This document shows, in pieces, positions 6,101-15,919 of a stretch of 15,919 nucleotides of DNA (position 1 is the stretch's first letter; every line of letters starts with the position of its first letter). The notes beneath the pieces were generated by a model that had not been told where the DNA came from, did no database searches, and saw only the letters and a list, made by a program, of their open reading frames with translations. Source of the DNA: JBDTSW01 sp039930945 (GTDB taxonomy: Bacteria; Actinomycetota; Thermoleophilia; Solirubrobacterales; 70-9); contig JBDTSW010000050.1 of NCBI GenBank assembly GCA_039930945.1, positions 1 through 15,919 on the forward strand, given 5' to 3'. The translations under genes and the position numbers were made by a program.

Positions 6101-9032
6101 CCTGTACGACGTTCTCTTTTCCTTCGACGACTCGCCGCGTCCCCCGACCCTCGCCGCGGGACTCGGGATCGTCGCCGACGAGGGCGTTGCCAACCTCTCG
6201 GCCAAGGCCGACCTGAACGTGATCGTGATCAACCACCGCGAGGGAAGGGGTGGCGGCGTCGGCGGCCTGCGCCTGCTCTGGGAGTACAGCACCGACCTGT
6301 TCGAGCCGGAGACCGCAGCGGGCATGCTGGACGGCTACCAGGGCCTCCTGGAAGCGCTGGTGGCTGACTCCGATCGACCCCTCTCGAGCCTCGCCGACGC
6401 CGCCGGGGTCGTGGAAGAGCGCGCCGCGGAGCCCCTGGCTCCGAATGACCTCCCCTACGAGCGCGAGGCGACGATCGCGGAACTGTTCGAGGCACGGGCG
6501 GGCGAGCGCCCGGATGCGACGGCGCTCGAGTCCGCCGCGGGCACGATGTCGTACGGCGAGCTCGACCGCACGGCTAACCGCCTCGCCCACCGCCTGCGAG
6601 CGCTCGGGGTGGGCCACGAGACCCTCGTCGGCGCGTTCATGGAGCGCTCCCCGGAGCTCGTGGTCGCCATGCTCGGGATCCTGAAGGCCGGCGCCGCCTA
6701 CGTGCCCCTGGACCCCGACTACCCGCCGGCCCGGCTGGGGACGATGCTGGACGACACCGCCGCGACGGTCGTGCTCACCCAGCCGGTGCTGGCCGGGCGC
6801 CTGCCGGACGGCGCGGCCGGCGCCCTGATCCTGGAGCCGGGCCTCGCCTCGCTCGCCGGCGAGCCGAGCGAGCCGCTGCAAGGGGAATCCGGGCCGGAGA
6901 GCCTCGCCTACGTCATGTACACGTCGGGCTCGACCGGCCGGCCGAAGGGCGTCGAGGCCCTGCAGCGCGGGGTCGTGCGGCTGGTGCGCGGGACCGACTA
7001 CGCCAGCTTCGGCCCCGGGGAGACCTTCCTCGCCCTCGCCCCGGCCACCTTCGATGCCTCCACCTTCGAGATCTGGGGTGCGCTTCTCAACGGTGCGCGG
7101 CTCGTGCTCGCCCCGCCCAGCCTCCCGACACTCGCCGAGCTGGGGCGGATCATCCGCCGCCACCGCGTCACGACCCTCTGGCTGGCGGCGGGGCTCTTCC
7201 AGGAGATGGTGGAAACGCATCCTGAGGACCTGCGCGGCCTGCGCCAGCTCCTCGCGGGGGGCGACGTCCTCTCGCCCATCCACGTCCGCCGGGCGCTCGA
7301 GGCCAATCCCGGACTGCGGGTGATCAACGGCTACGGTCCCACGGAGGCCACCACGTTCGCCTGCTGCCACGAGATCACGGATCCGGCGGAGGTCACGGGA
7401 CCGGTGCCGATCGGGCGGCCGATCGCGCATACGGTGATCCGGGTGCTCGACGAAGGGCTGGAGCCGGTCGCCGCGGGCGGCCCGGGCGAGCTCTTCATCG
7501 GCGGCGACGGCCTGGCTCGCGGCTACCACCGCCGCCCCGAGATCACCGCCGAGCGGTTCGTCGAGGACCCGCTCCGCCCGGGCGAGCGGCTCTACCGCAC
7601 CGGCGATTCGGTGCGCTCCCGGCCCGACGGCACGCTCGATTTCCTGGGCCGGATGGACGACCAGGTCAAGATCCGCGGCTTCCGGGTGGAGCCGGGCGAG
7701 GTGGAGGTGGCGCTGGCCGAGCACCCGGAGGTCTCGGCCGCGGCCGTGGTCGCGCAGGGAAGTGGCGCCGGCGACAGACGCCTTGTGGCATTCGTCGTCC
7801 CAGCCGGCGAGGGCGGGGAGAGCGCTCCCCTGGAATGGCTCGCCGAGCGGCTTCCCGCCCACATGGTGCCGTCCGCCTGCGCGCGGGTCCCGGCCCTGCC
7901 CCTAACGCCGAACGGGAAAGTGGATCGTGCGGCCCTGGTCGGCCGGCGCGTAGCCGCGGAGGCAGCCGCCGGCGAGCCCGAGGCTCCCCGCAACGAGGCC
8001 GAGCGGCGGCTCGCCTCGATCTGGGAGCGGCTGCTCGGCGCGGGCCCCGTCGGCCGCCACGACGACTTCTTCGCGCTCGGCGGGCACTCGCTGATGACCC
8101 TGCGCCTGTTCGCCGACATCGAGGCCGAGTTCGGGCGCGAGCTGCCGGTGGCCGCGATCTTCGACGCCCCGACCCTGGCGGAGTTGGCCGCCCGGATCGA
8201 CACCGACGGCGCGGCGGCAGCCTGGCGGTCACTCGTGCCGATGGCGCCGGGCGGCGGCAAGCGCCCGTTCTTCTGCGTTCACGGGGCGGGCGGGAACGTG
8301 GCGGTGTTCGCGAAGCTCAGCCGCGCTCTCGACCCCGATCGTCCGTTCTACGGTCTCCAGTCGCAGGGACTCGACGGCCGGACCCGACCGCACGAGCGGA
8401 TTGAGGACATGGCTGCCCACTATCTCCACGAGATCCGCACCGTGCAGCCCCGTGGTCCTTACCTCCTCGGCGGCATGTGCCACGGCGCCGTGGTGGCGCT
8501 GGAGATGTCCCAGCAGCTGCAGGCGAGCGGCGAGGAGGTGGCGCTGCTTGCCGTCCTCGACTCCAAGGCCCCGAGGCGGCGGCCGGCCGGAAGGCGCGGG
8601 CGGAGACGAAGGGCATCCCGCGCGCGCACCGCGCGGGATCGCGTGCGCCGGACGCTTCGCCGGCGCCTGCGAAGGGCGCGCCTGCTCGTGCGAAGAGCCC
8701 GCCGGCGCGGATGGCGGGAACGGGGCCGCGCGGTCGGGCGCTTCCTCCATCCCGAGCGGCGCGCCACCGACAGGCGGATCAGGCGCGTCAACGTGGAGGC
8801 CGTCCGCAGCTACGTCGCCCGTCCCTATGCCGGCCGGGTCGCCCTGTTCGAGTCCGAGGACAGAGCCGCGCACCCAAAGCGGCGAAGCCGTGCGGGCTGG
8901 GAGGAGGTCGCCCGAGGCGGCCTCGACTACCAGAGGGTGCCGGGGGGGCACAACTCGATGCTGGGCGAGCCGCACGTTGACGCCGTGGCGGCGCAACTGG
9001 CGGCGCGCCTCGACGGGGCCGATGGATCCTGA
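3186..9032 (+). CDS. Two-module non-ribosomal peptide synthetase, A-T-C-A-T-TE
   Basis: About 1,948 residues from a GTG at 3186. The frame is open upstream, but that part is out of frame over the sulfotransferase and has no NRPS similarity. Module 1: adenylation (about 35-535; TSGSTGVPKG 184-193, NCYGPTETT, YRTGD, A10 Lys518) and carrier (DDFFALGGDS 563-572, Ser572). Condensation domain about 625-1075, with intact HHLVHDG (761-767). Module 2: adenylation (about 1090-1590; TSGSTGRPKG 1246-1255, Lys1578) and carrier (GGHS, Ser1635). A thioesterase closes the protein: HGAGGN, nucleophile motif GMCHG (1763-1767) with Cys1765 in place of Ser, Asp1792 and His1922. There is no epimerase or starter condensation domain, so it should form a dipeptide from two activated amino acids. 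By hand alignment to the GrsA pocket, A2 reads DAFWLGGTFK, close to valine codes; A1 reads DGHAFGCCDK, which I do not recognise. The stop overlaps the phosphopantetheinyl transferase gene by 11 bp. Confidence 0.93.
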   Translation: MSAPPDTGGSRIRDRGRAAGPLPGPGPSVPYDRDASIAQLFEAVAARRAGAIAVEQGPRALTYAELDSAASRVPGLLQECGVAPGDVVGVAIERSPDAIIAFLGVLKAGAAYLPLELDHPPARLALMLRDTQAVAVLALGKGLDRLAAMDLPAPVLDLDAPRPPGEDRAGPRAGPQSVAYVMYTSGSTGVPKGVEVLQRGVVREALGSGFSPLSADDAVLSVNPLVFDGSVHDVYAPLLQGSRLVLTPPGIPSPALLRRLMRDHGVTVLATPTAIFHELVDAGLGGLERLREIFIGGDVLSPEHVRHALGDLPGCHIHNCYGPTETTCDACAHEITDPGMVGERVPIGRPLPNTRAYVLDRDMKPVDPGGQGELYLGGDGLARGYAGHPELTAERFVADPFDASGRERLYRTGDRVRLLPDGTLDFLGRLDDQVKIRGFRIEPGEVEAALRAHGAVSGAAVVARDENGRRRLVAYVVFRERGVKAEELQRHLAARLPRYLLPTELVPVAALPLNANGKVDRAALPAPPPRTPGDGRAPETDGERRLAAIWTDLLDLDGIAAADDFFALGGDSLLVMRLLARIATGEGVELSPEAVFAHPTLAGLAAAIEEGSARSAVLPPITRERRPFAPLSFAQERVWFLQRLEPSSRAYQFQDLLWLEGDLDRAALRRALNRIVRRHEILRTTFPWGDGGPIQVIHPLWRVPLPSMDLTHLPEPEREPALRQLVAERVSESFDIARLPLVRWSLFRLGTRRHALLHVEHHLVHDGWSWAVFRRELAELYAAVATGRDSPLPRLAIQFGDFARWQRAAITGELAEAQLEYWRKRLGSPPPPLDLPADRPRPRRRTFRGERLHADLPDESGERIRALGASVGATPFMVMLTAFYALLRALTAEEDLCVGTGVANRRRPEAEGLLGMVLNTVALRVDAGGDPTGRELLHRVRVAVIEALANQDIPFDWVVEAVGPRRDPGRMPLYDVLFSFDDSPRPPTLAAGLGIVADEGVANLSAKADLNVIVINHREGRGGGVGGLRLLWEYSTDLFEPETAAGMLDGYQGLLEALVADSDRPLSSLADAAGVVEERAAEPLAPNDLPYEREATIAELFEARAGERPDATALESAAGTMSYGELDRTANRLAHRLRALGVGHETLVGAFMERSPELVVAMLGILKAGAAYVPLDPDYPPARLGTMLDDTAATVVLTQPVLAGRLPDGAAGALILEPGLASLAGEPSEPLQGESGPESLAYVMYTSGSTGRPKGVEALQRGVVRLVRGTDYASFGPGETFLALAPATFDASTFEIWGALLNGARLVLAPPSLPTLAELGRIIRRHRVTTLWLAAGLFQEMVETHPEDLRGLRQLLAGGDVLSPIHVRRALEANPGLRVINGYGPTEATTFACCHEITDPAEVTGPVPIGRPIAHTVIRVLDEGLEPVAAGGPGELFIGGDGLARGYHRRPEITAERFVEDPLRPGERLYRTGDSVRSRPDGTLDFLGRMDDQVKIRGFRVEPGEVEVALAEHPEVSAAAVVAQGSGAGDRRLVAFVVPAGEGGESAPLEWLAERLPAHMVPSACARVPALPLTPNGKVDRAALVGRRVAAEAAAGEPEAPRNEAERRLASIWERLLGAGPVGRHDDFFALGGHSLMTLRLFADIEAEFGRELPVAAIFDAPTLAELAARIDTDGAAAAWRSLVPMAPGGGKRPFFCVHGAGGNVAVFAKLSRALDPDRPFYGLQSQGLDGRTRPHERIEDMAAHYLHEIRTVQPRGPYLLGGMCHGAVVALEMSQQLQASGEEVALLAVLDSKAPRRRPAGRRGRRRRASRARTARDRVRRTLRRRLRRARLLVRRARRRGWRERGRAVGRFLHPERRATDRRIRRVNVEAVRSYVARPYAGRVALFESEDRAAHPKRRSRAGWEEVARGGLDYQRVPGGHNSMLGEPHVDAVAAQLAARLDGADGS
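4476..4505 (+). repeat. 30-bp perfect repeat in module 1 (copy at 7656-7685)
   Basis: Bases 4476-4505 and 7656-7685 are identical and in the same reading frame, 3,180 bp (1,060 codons) apart. They encode DDQVKIRGFR of adenylation core A8. The flanks remain very similar but not identical. This reflects shared ancestry of the two adenylation domains, or gene conversion between them, acting on a conserved motif. Confidence 0.85.
7656..7685 (+). repeat. 30-bp perfect repeat in module 2 (copy at 4476-4505)
   Basis: Second copy of the in-frame repeat in adenylation core A8, encoding DDQVKIRGFR. It could be a site of recombination or of assembly error between the two modules. Confidence 0.85.
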
Positions 9033-9720
9033 GATTGGGATCTGGCGCGCGCAACTGGACCTTGAACCGCGCCGGTTGGCGGATCTGCGCTCGTACCTGA
9101 CGCCGGCTGAGCGCGCACGCGAGGTCCGCTTCGCCCGGCCCGCGGGCCGGGCGTGCTTCGCCGCGGCCCGCGGGCAGCTCCGCGAGGTGCTGGCGGCCCG
9201 ACTCGGGATGGACCCGGGAGCGGTGCCGATCATCGCCGGCGCGCACGGCAAGCCCTGCCTCGATCCGCGCGCGAGCCTCGACGACGTGCGCTTCAACCTT
9301 TCCCACTCGGGCGCGCTGGGCCTGGTCGCGCTCGCCGAGGGCCGTGAGATCGGCGTGGACGTCGAGCGCGACGATGCCCGGCGGCGGCTCGAGCGCGTCG
9401 CGGCTCGCCTTATGTCGCCGCGGGAGATTGACGCTTGGCGGGCGATCCCGGGCGCGGAGGAGCGGGTGACGGCATTCGTCGCGACCTGGACACGCAAGGA
9501 GGCGTACGCGAAGGGAATCGGCGAGGGGCTGGGGGTGCGTCTGGCGGAGCACGAGCTGGTGGCCTTTGGGGAAGCGGGCTGGTGGGCGCTGAGGGCGGGC
9601 GGGCGCGCCGTGGCCGGCTGGCTCATCGCTGACCTCGACGTACAGCCGGGTTACGCCGCCGCGCTGGCTGTGCAGTGCGACGCGGGAAGGCTGCCGGCGA
9701 TCCGCGTCCGGAGCTGGTAA
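9022..9720 (+). CDS. Sfp-type 4'-phosphopantetheinyl transferase
   Basis: 232 residues from the ATG at 9022, 11 bp inside the NRPS gene; upstream extension of the frame lies over the NRPS and is not used. The core motifs are present in order: FNLSHS (91-96), IGVDVE (110-115) and WTRKEAYAKGIGEGL (146-160). Asp113, Glu115 and Glu150 match the Mg2+ ligands of the family, and WxxKEA is the signature of the Sfp/Gsp/HetI group. The length (about 230) is usual for Sfp-type enzymes and longer than AcpS. It transfers the phosphopantetheine arm of CoA to the carrier Ser, here most likely Ser572 and Ser1635 of the adjacent synthetase. The gene overlap supports a dedicated partner made together with it, although it could also serve other carriers. 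It is the last gene of the plus-strand operon. The 25 bp to the convergent clpB stop show no clear terminator hairpin. Confidence 0.93.
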   Translation: MDPEIGIWRAQLDLEPRRLADLRSYLTPAERAREVRFARPAGRACFAAARGQLREVLAARLGMDPGAVPIIAGAHGKPCLDPRASLDDVRFNLSHSGALGLVALAEGREIGVDVERDDARRRLERVAARLMSPREIDAWRAIPGAEERVTAFVATWTRKEAYAKGIGEGLGVRLAEHELVAFGEAGWWALRAGGRAVAGWLIADLDVQPGYAAALAVQCDAGRLPAIRVRSW

Positions 9721-9745
9721 AGGGGGAGGGGAGCGGTCGGCGTCG

Positions 9746-12340
<2,595 letters not shown>

Positions 12341-12346
12341 ACGTGC

Positions 12347-12375
12347 AGGCTAGCTATTCACACACGGGAAGTCAA
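12347..12375 (-). promoter_or_regulatory. clpB promoter, leaderless type
   Basis: Read on the minus strand: TTGACT (-35; plus positions 12370-12375), a 17-bp spacer, TAGCCT (-10; 12347-12352), then 6 bp to the clpB ATG. This close match to sigma-70 type spacing puts the transcription start at or beside the A of the ATG, and no Shine-Dalgarno sequence precedes the codon. The -35 sits in an AT-rich patch that stands out in this GC-rich DNA. The heptamer CTTGACT covering the -35 matches the HspR half-site CTTGAGT of the HAIR element at six of seven bases, but the second half-site is poor. HspR control is therefore only a suggestion. Confidence 0.6.
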
Positions 12376-12407
12376 GAAATCTAAGTGCGGCCGCATCAGG
12401 GCGAGCG

Positions 12408-12944
12408 CTACTCGGTCGTCTCGGAGGAGCGCCGCCGGGGGCGTTGGATCGGGATCGCGACCGGCCCTTCGGCCTCGGGCGTGATCCCCTTGGTCTCGTA
12501 GGCGCGGTAGGGGACGAGCTCCGCCCGCCCGGCCCGGCGCGCCTGCTCGACCTCCTCCAAGATCCGCTGCTCCAGCTGCGCCGCGCGGTCGCGCATCCGC
12601 TCCAGCTCGCGCCGGGCGCGCTCGAGCTGTGCCTCCAGCTCGAGCACGGTCTCGACCCCGGCGAGGTTCAACCCTTCCTCTGCGGTCATCCGCTGGATCC
12701 GGCGCAGTCGGTCGACGTCCTCCTGCGAGAACAGCCGAGTGTTCTTCGGCGAGCGCTGGGGCGTGATCAGTCCTCGCGCCTCGTACATCCGCAGTGTCTG
12801 CGGGTGCATCTCCGCCAGCTCGGCGGCGACCGAGATCATGAACACGCCCCGATCGCGGTCGAAGCTGGCAGTGGTCGTCGTCCGCGTCGCCCGGCGCCGG
12901 ACCCGCCCGGCGCGTGCGCGTGGGTCTGCATCGCCGACGCTCAT
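12408..12944 (-). CDS. hspR: Heat-shock repressor HspR (MerR family)
   Basis: 178 residues. After a basic, low-complexity N-terminal tail of about 34 residues comes the MerR-type winged helix: VFMISVAAELAEMHPQTLR, then MYEARGLITPQRSPKNTRLF and SQEDVDRLRRIQRMTAEEGL. The HPQTLRMYE, RGLITP and NTRLFS pieces are typical of HspR. A long coiled coil (about 95-140) follows, and then a Pro/Arg-rich tail that makes it longer than many HspR proteins. In Streptomyces and Mycobacterium, HspR represses dnaK operons and clpB by binding HAIR inverted repeats with DnaK as co-repressor. That gives feedback control here too, by analogy. The ATG overlaps the dnaJ stop by 4 bp, and a ribosome site GGGAG lies 6 bp before it. 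A start at the internal Met near residue 36 is possible but lacks such a site. Confidence 0.95.
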   Translation of the reverse strand: MSVGDADPRARAGRVRRRATRTTTTASFDRDRGVFMISVAAELAEMHPQTLRMYEARGLITPQRSPKNTRLFSQEDVDRLRRIQRMTAEEGLNLAGVETVLELEAQLERARRELERMRDRAAQLEQRILEEVEQARRAGRAELVPYRAYETKGITPEAEGPVAIPIQRPRRRSSETTE

Positions 12945-14059
12945 GCCTCGCTCCCAACTGTCGCCGACCGCCCGGATGCATCCCGCAGCAGGCGCTCACG
13001 CGGGTCGTGGTCGTTCATCGCCTCGGCGAAGCCCTCGAGCGCCCGCCGCTGCTCGCTTGACAGATCTCGGGGGACCTCGATCTCGAGCCGGTAGTAGATG
13101 TCGCCGCGGCCGCCGCCGCCGGGCTTCGGCGGCCCCTCGCCACGCAGCCGCTGCACCGTCCCGTGCTGGGTGCCCGCCGGCACCCGGATCCGCTTGGTCG
13201 TGGTCAGCGTCGGCACCTCGACCGTTCCCCCCTGGATCGCCTCGGCGACGGTGATCGGCACGGTCACCTCGAGGTTGGCGTCCGGCCGTTGCCTGAACAC
13301 CGGCGAAGGCGCGACCCGGGTGACCACGTAGAGGTCGCCCGACGGTCCGCCGAGCGGCCCGTCCTCGCCCTTGCCGGCGACGCGAATCCTGGTCCCGTCG
13401 CGGACCCCGGGGGGGACCTTCACCCGGTAGCGCTTGCGCTGAAGCGTGACCCCCGAGCCGCCGCAGCCGTGGCACGGCGTCTCGATGACCTGGCCGCGCC
13501 CGCCGCATTGCGGGCAGGGCTGGCTGATCGAGAAGAACCCCTGGCTTTCAGAGTCGATCCCGCGTCCGCCGCAGCGAGGACAGACGATCGCTGACGTCCC
13601 GGGCTCGGCGCCGCTGCCGCCGCAGGCTGCGCAGGTCGACTGCTTGGGGACCGTCACCGCGACCTCGCTGCCCTGCATCGCCTGGTCGAAGCTCAGACGC
13701 ACCTCGGTCTCCAGATCGCGGCCGCGCATCTGCTCCTGGCCGGCGCCCCCCCGGCGGTTGAAGATGGTCGAGAAGATGTCGCCGATGTCGGAGCTGAAGC
13801 CTCCGCCGGGGCCGCCGGGGCCGCGGCCGAAGCCCGCCCTCCCGCCGAACATCCCGCCGGCGTCGTATTGCTTGCGCTTCTCGGGGTCCGAGAGCGCGTC
13901 GTAGGCCCCCTGGACCTCCTTGAAGCGCTCCTCGGCGCCGGTGTCGCCGGGGTTGCGGTCGGGGTGGTAGTCGCGGGCGAGCTTGCGGTACGCCTTCTTG
14001 ATCTCCTCGGCGGAGGCGCCCTTGGGCACCCCCAGCACCTCGTAGAAATCGCGCGCCAT
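12941..14059 (-). CDS. dnaJ: Co-chaperone DnaJ (Hsp40, type I)
   Basis: 372 residues with the full type I layout. J domain 1-70 with HPD at 32-34; Gly/Phe-rich linker (about 68-108); zinc domain with four CxxCxGxG repeats (Cys143/146, 160/163, 182/185, 196/199); then the substrate-binding C-terminal beta domains (KVPPGVRDGTRIRV onwards) and a dimerisation tail. It delivers unfolded proteins to DnaK and stimulates its ATPase through the HPD. All key residues are present. The start is 4 bp after the grpE stop and the end overlaps hspR by 4 bp, so it is part of a coupled operon. Actinobacteria often carry two dnaJ genes; position next to grpE and hspR suggests the dnaJ1 type. Confidence 0.97.
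   Translation of the reverse strand: MARDFYEVLGVPKGASAEEIKKAYRKLARDYHPDRNPGDTGAEERFKEVQGAYDALSDPEKRKQYDAGGMFGGRAGFGRGPGGPGGGFSSDIGDIFSTIFNRRGGAGQEQMRGRDLETEVRLSFDQAMQGSEVAVTVPKQSTCAACGGSGAEPGTSAIVCPRCGGRGIDSESQGFFSISQPCPQCGGRGQVIETPCHGCGGSGVTLQRKRYRVKVPPGVRDGTRIRVAGKGEDGPLGGPSGDLYVVTRVAPSPVFRQRPDANLEVTVPITVAEAIQGGTVEVPTLTTTKRIRVPAGTQHGTVQRLRGEGPPKPGGGGRGDIYYRLEIEVPRDLSSEQRRALEGFAEAMNDHDPRERLLRDASGRSATVGSEA
12951..12955 (-). promoter_or_regulatory. Ribosome binding site of hspR
   Basis: GGGAG on the minus strand, 6 bp before the hspR ATG and inside the end of dnaJ. It is the clearest Shine-Dalgarno sequence in the chaperone block and supports the 12944 start. Confidence 0.55.
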
Positions 14060-14063
14060 GGGT

Positions 14064-14660
14064 CTACTCGCCGACCACTACCTTGGCCGCGCGCAAGACC
14101 TGGTCATCGAGGCGATAGCCCTTGGCCAGCGTCTCCACGACGGTCCCGGGCTGGGCGCCGTCGGCGGCGCGGGTCGTGACCGCCTCGTGCCAGGCCGGAT
14201 CAAAGCTCTCGCCGGCCGGGTCATAGGCCTCCACCCCCGCGCGTGCCAGCGCCTCGCGCAACTCGCGGTAGACCAGCTCCACCCCCTGCGTCAAGCCCTC
14301 GGCCGCCGCCTCCGCCGAGTTCAGGGCCCGCTCGAGGTTGTCGAGGCTCGGCAGCAGCGCCTTGGCCAGGACCGAGCGGCCGCGGCGCTCGGCCTCGGCG
14401 GCGTCGCGGGCAGCCCGCTTGCGGTAGTTGTCGAAGTCGGCCCGCGCACGCCTGGCCAGCTCGAGGTACTCGTCGCGCTCGCGCTCGGCCTCCTCCAGCA
14501 GGCCGCGCTCGTGCTCGGCCTCCTCCAGCAGGTTGTCGAGGTCGGCGGAGACCTCGGCCGCCGCCTCGGCCGAACCACTGCCCGCCGCCTCCTCGGAACC
14601 AACACCCGCCGCCTCCTCCGCTTCGCGTCCGGGGGCGGCGGGGTCCCTGCTGGGCTCCAT
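14064..14660 (-). CDS. grpE: Nucleotide exchange factor GrpE
   Basis: 198 residues from the ATG at 14660. An acidic, Ala/Glu-rich N-terminal tail leads into a long coiled coil (about 40-100, ending in ADFDNYRKRAARD). The C-terminal beta domain has FDPAWHEAV and VVETLAKGYRLDDQVLRAAK, which are the recognisable GrpE signatures. It dimerises and opens the DnaK nucleotide cleft to release ADP, and it can act as a thermosensor. The gene starts 5 bp after the dnaK stop and ends 4 bp before dnaJ. A GTG at 14669 would overlap the dnaK stop as GTGA and add three residues; this coupled start is a real alternative. The same frame stays open far upstream, but that part is antisense noise of frame over dnaK, with Arg-rich sequence and no GrpE features. 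Confidence 0.95.
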   Translation of the reverse strand: MEPSRDPAAPGREAEEAAGVGSEEAAGSGSAEAAAEVSADLDNLLEEAEHERGLLEEAERERDEYLELARRARADFDNYRKRAARDAAEAERRGRSVLAKALLPSLDNLERALNSAEAAAEGLTQGVELVYRELREALARAGVEAYDPAGESFDPAWHEAVTTRAADGAQPGTVVETLAKGYRLDDQVLRAAKVVVGE

Positions 14661-14665
14661 CTGGT

Positions 14666-15919
<1,254 letters not shown>

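Noticed and set aside
5124..7862. 912-codon open frame on the minus strand within the NRPS gene
   Set aside because: It is antisense to a clear adenylation/condensation coding sequence, has no recognisable motif and is an expected by-product of high GC at third codon positions.
8560..8800. Frameshift in the thioesterase
   Set aside because: The reading frame has thioesterase motifs on both sides of the Arg-rich part and no alternative frame restores a better lid sequence.
9721..9745. Terminator between the convergent operons
   Set aside because: Only G-rich sequence is visible; no stem-loop followed by a T run on either strand.
12353..12377. Full HAIR operator (CTTGAGT-N7-ACTCAAG) upstream of clpB
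   Set aside because: Only the first half-site matches well (six of seven); the second half matches at three of seven, so a complete operator is not claimed.

Overview
The window is very GC-rich and densely coded on both strands. Genes are tightly packed, often overlapping by a few bases, and no gap exceeds about 70 bp. The presence of an HspR repressor next to dnaK, grpE and dnaJ points to an actinobacterium. The general look (high GC, polysaccharide-type sulfotransferases, possible leaderless starts) would fit a deep-branching group such as Thermoleophilia, but the lineage is an inference and cannot be fixed from this window.

Left part (1-9720): an accessory, probably biosynthetic, region. 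A partial glycosyltransferase runs off the left edge on the minus strand. Starting 29 bp away on the plus strand is a compact five-gene set: sulfotransferase, glycosyltransferase-like protein, second sulfotransferase-fold protein, a two-module non-ribosomal peptide synthetase (NRPS; A-T-C-A-T-TE, about 1,948 residues) and a Sfp-type phosphopantetheinyl transferase. The genes overlap or nearly abut, as in one operon. The transferase would install the phosphopantetheine arm on the two carrier domains. The NRPS would join two amino acids, and its C-terminal thioesterase, which has a Cys in place of the usual Ser nucleophile, would release the product. Flanking sulfo- and glycosyltransferases suggest a sulfated and/or glycosylated small product, or attachment to a surface glycan. 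I do not recognise this cluster as a described one.

Right part (9746-15919, all minus strand): the conserved heat-shock chaperone block, in transcription order dnaK (5' end outside the window), grpE, dnaJ, hspR, clpB. The first four genes are coupled by gaps or overlaps of 4-5 bp. clpB follows after 67 bp that contain a good promoter placed so that transcription would begin at or next to the clpB ATG. DnaK, GrpE and DnaJ form the refolding cycle, ClpB disaggregates together with them, and HspR represses the set.

The two parts converge tail to tail with 25 bp between the transferase stop and the clpB stop. No tRNA, rRNA, CRISPR array, insertion sequence or integrase was seen.
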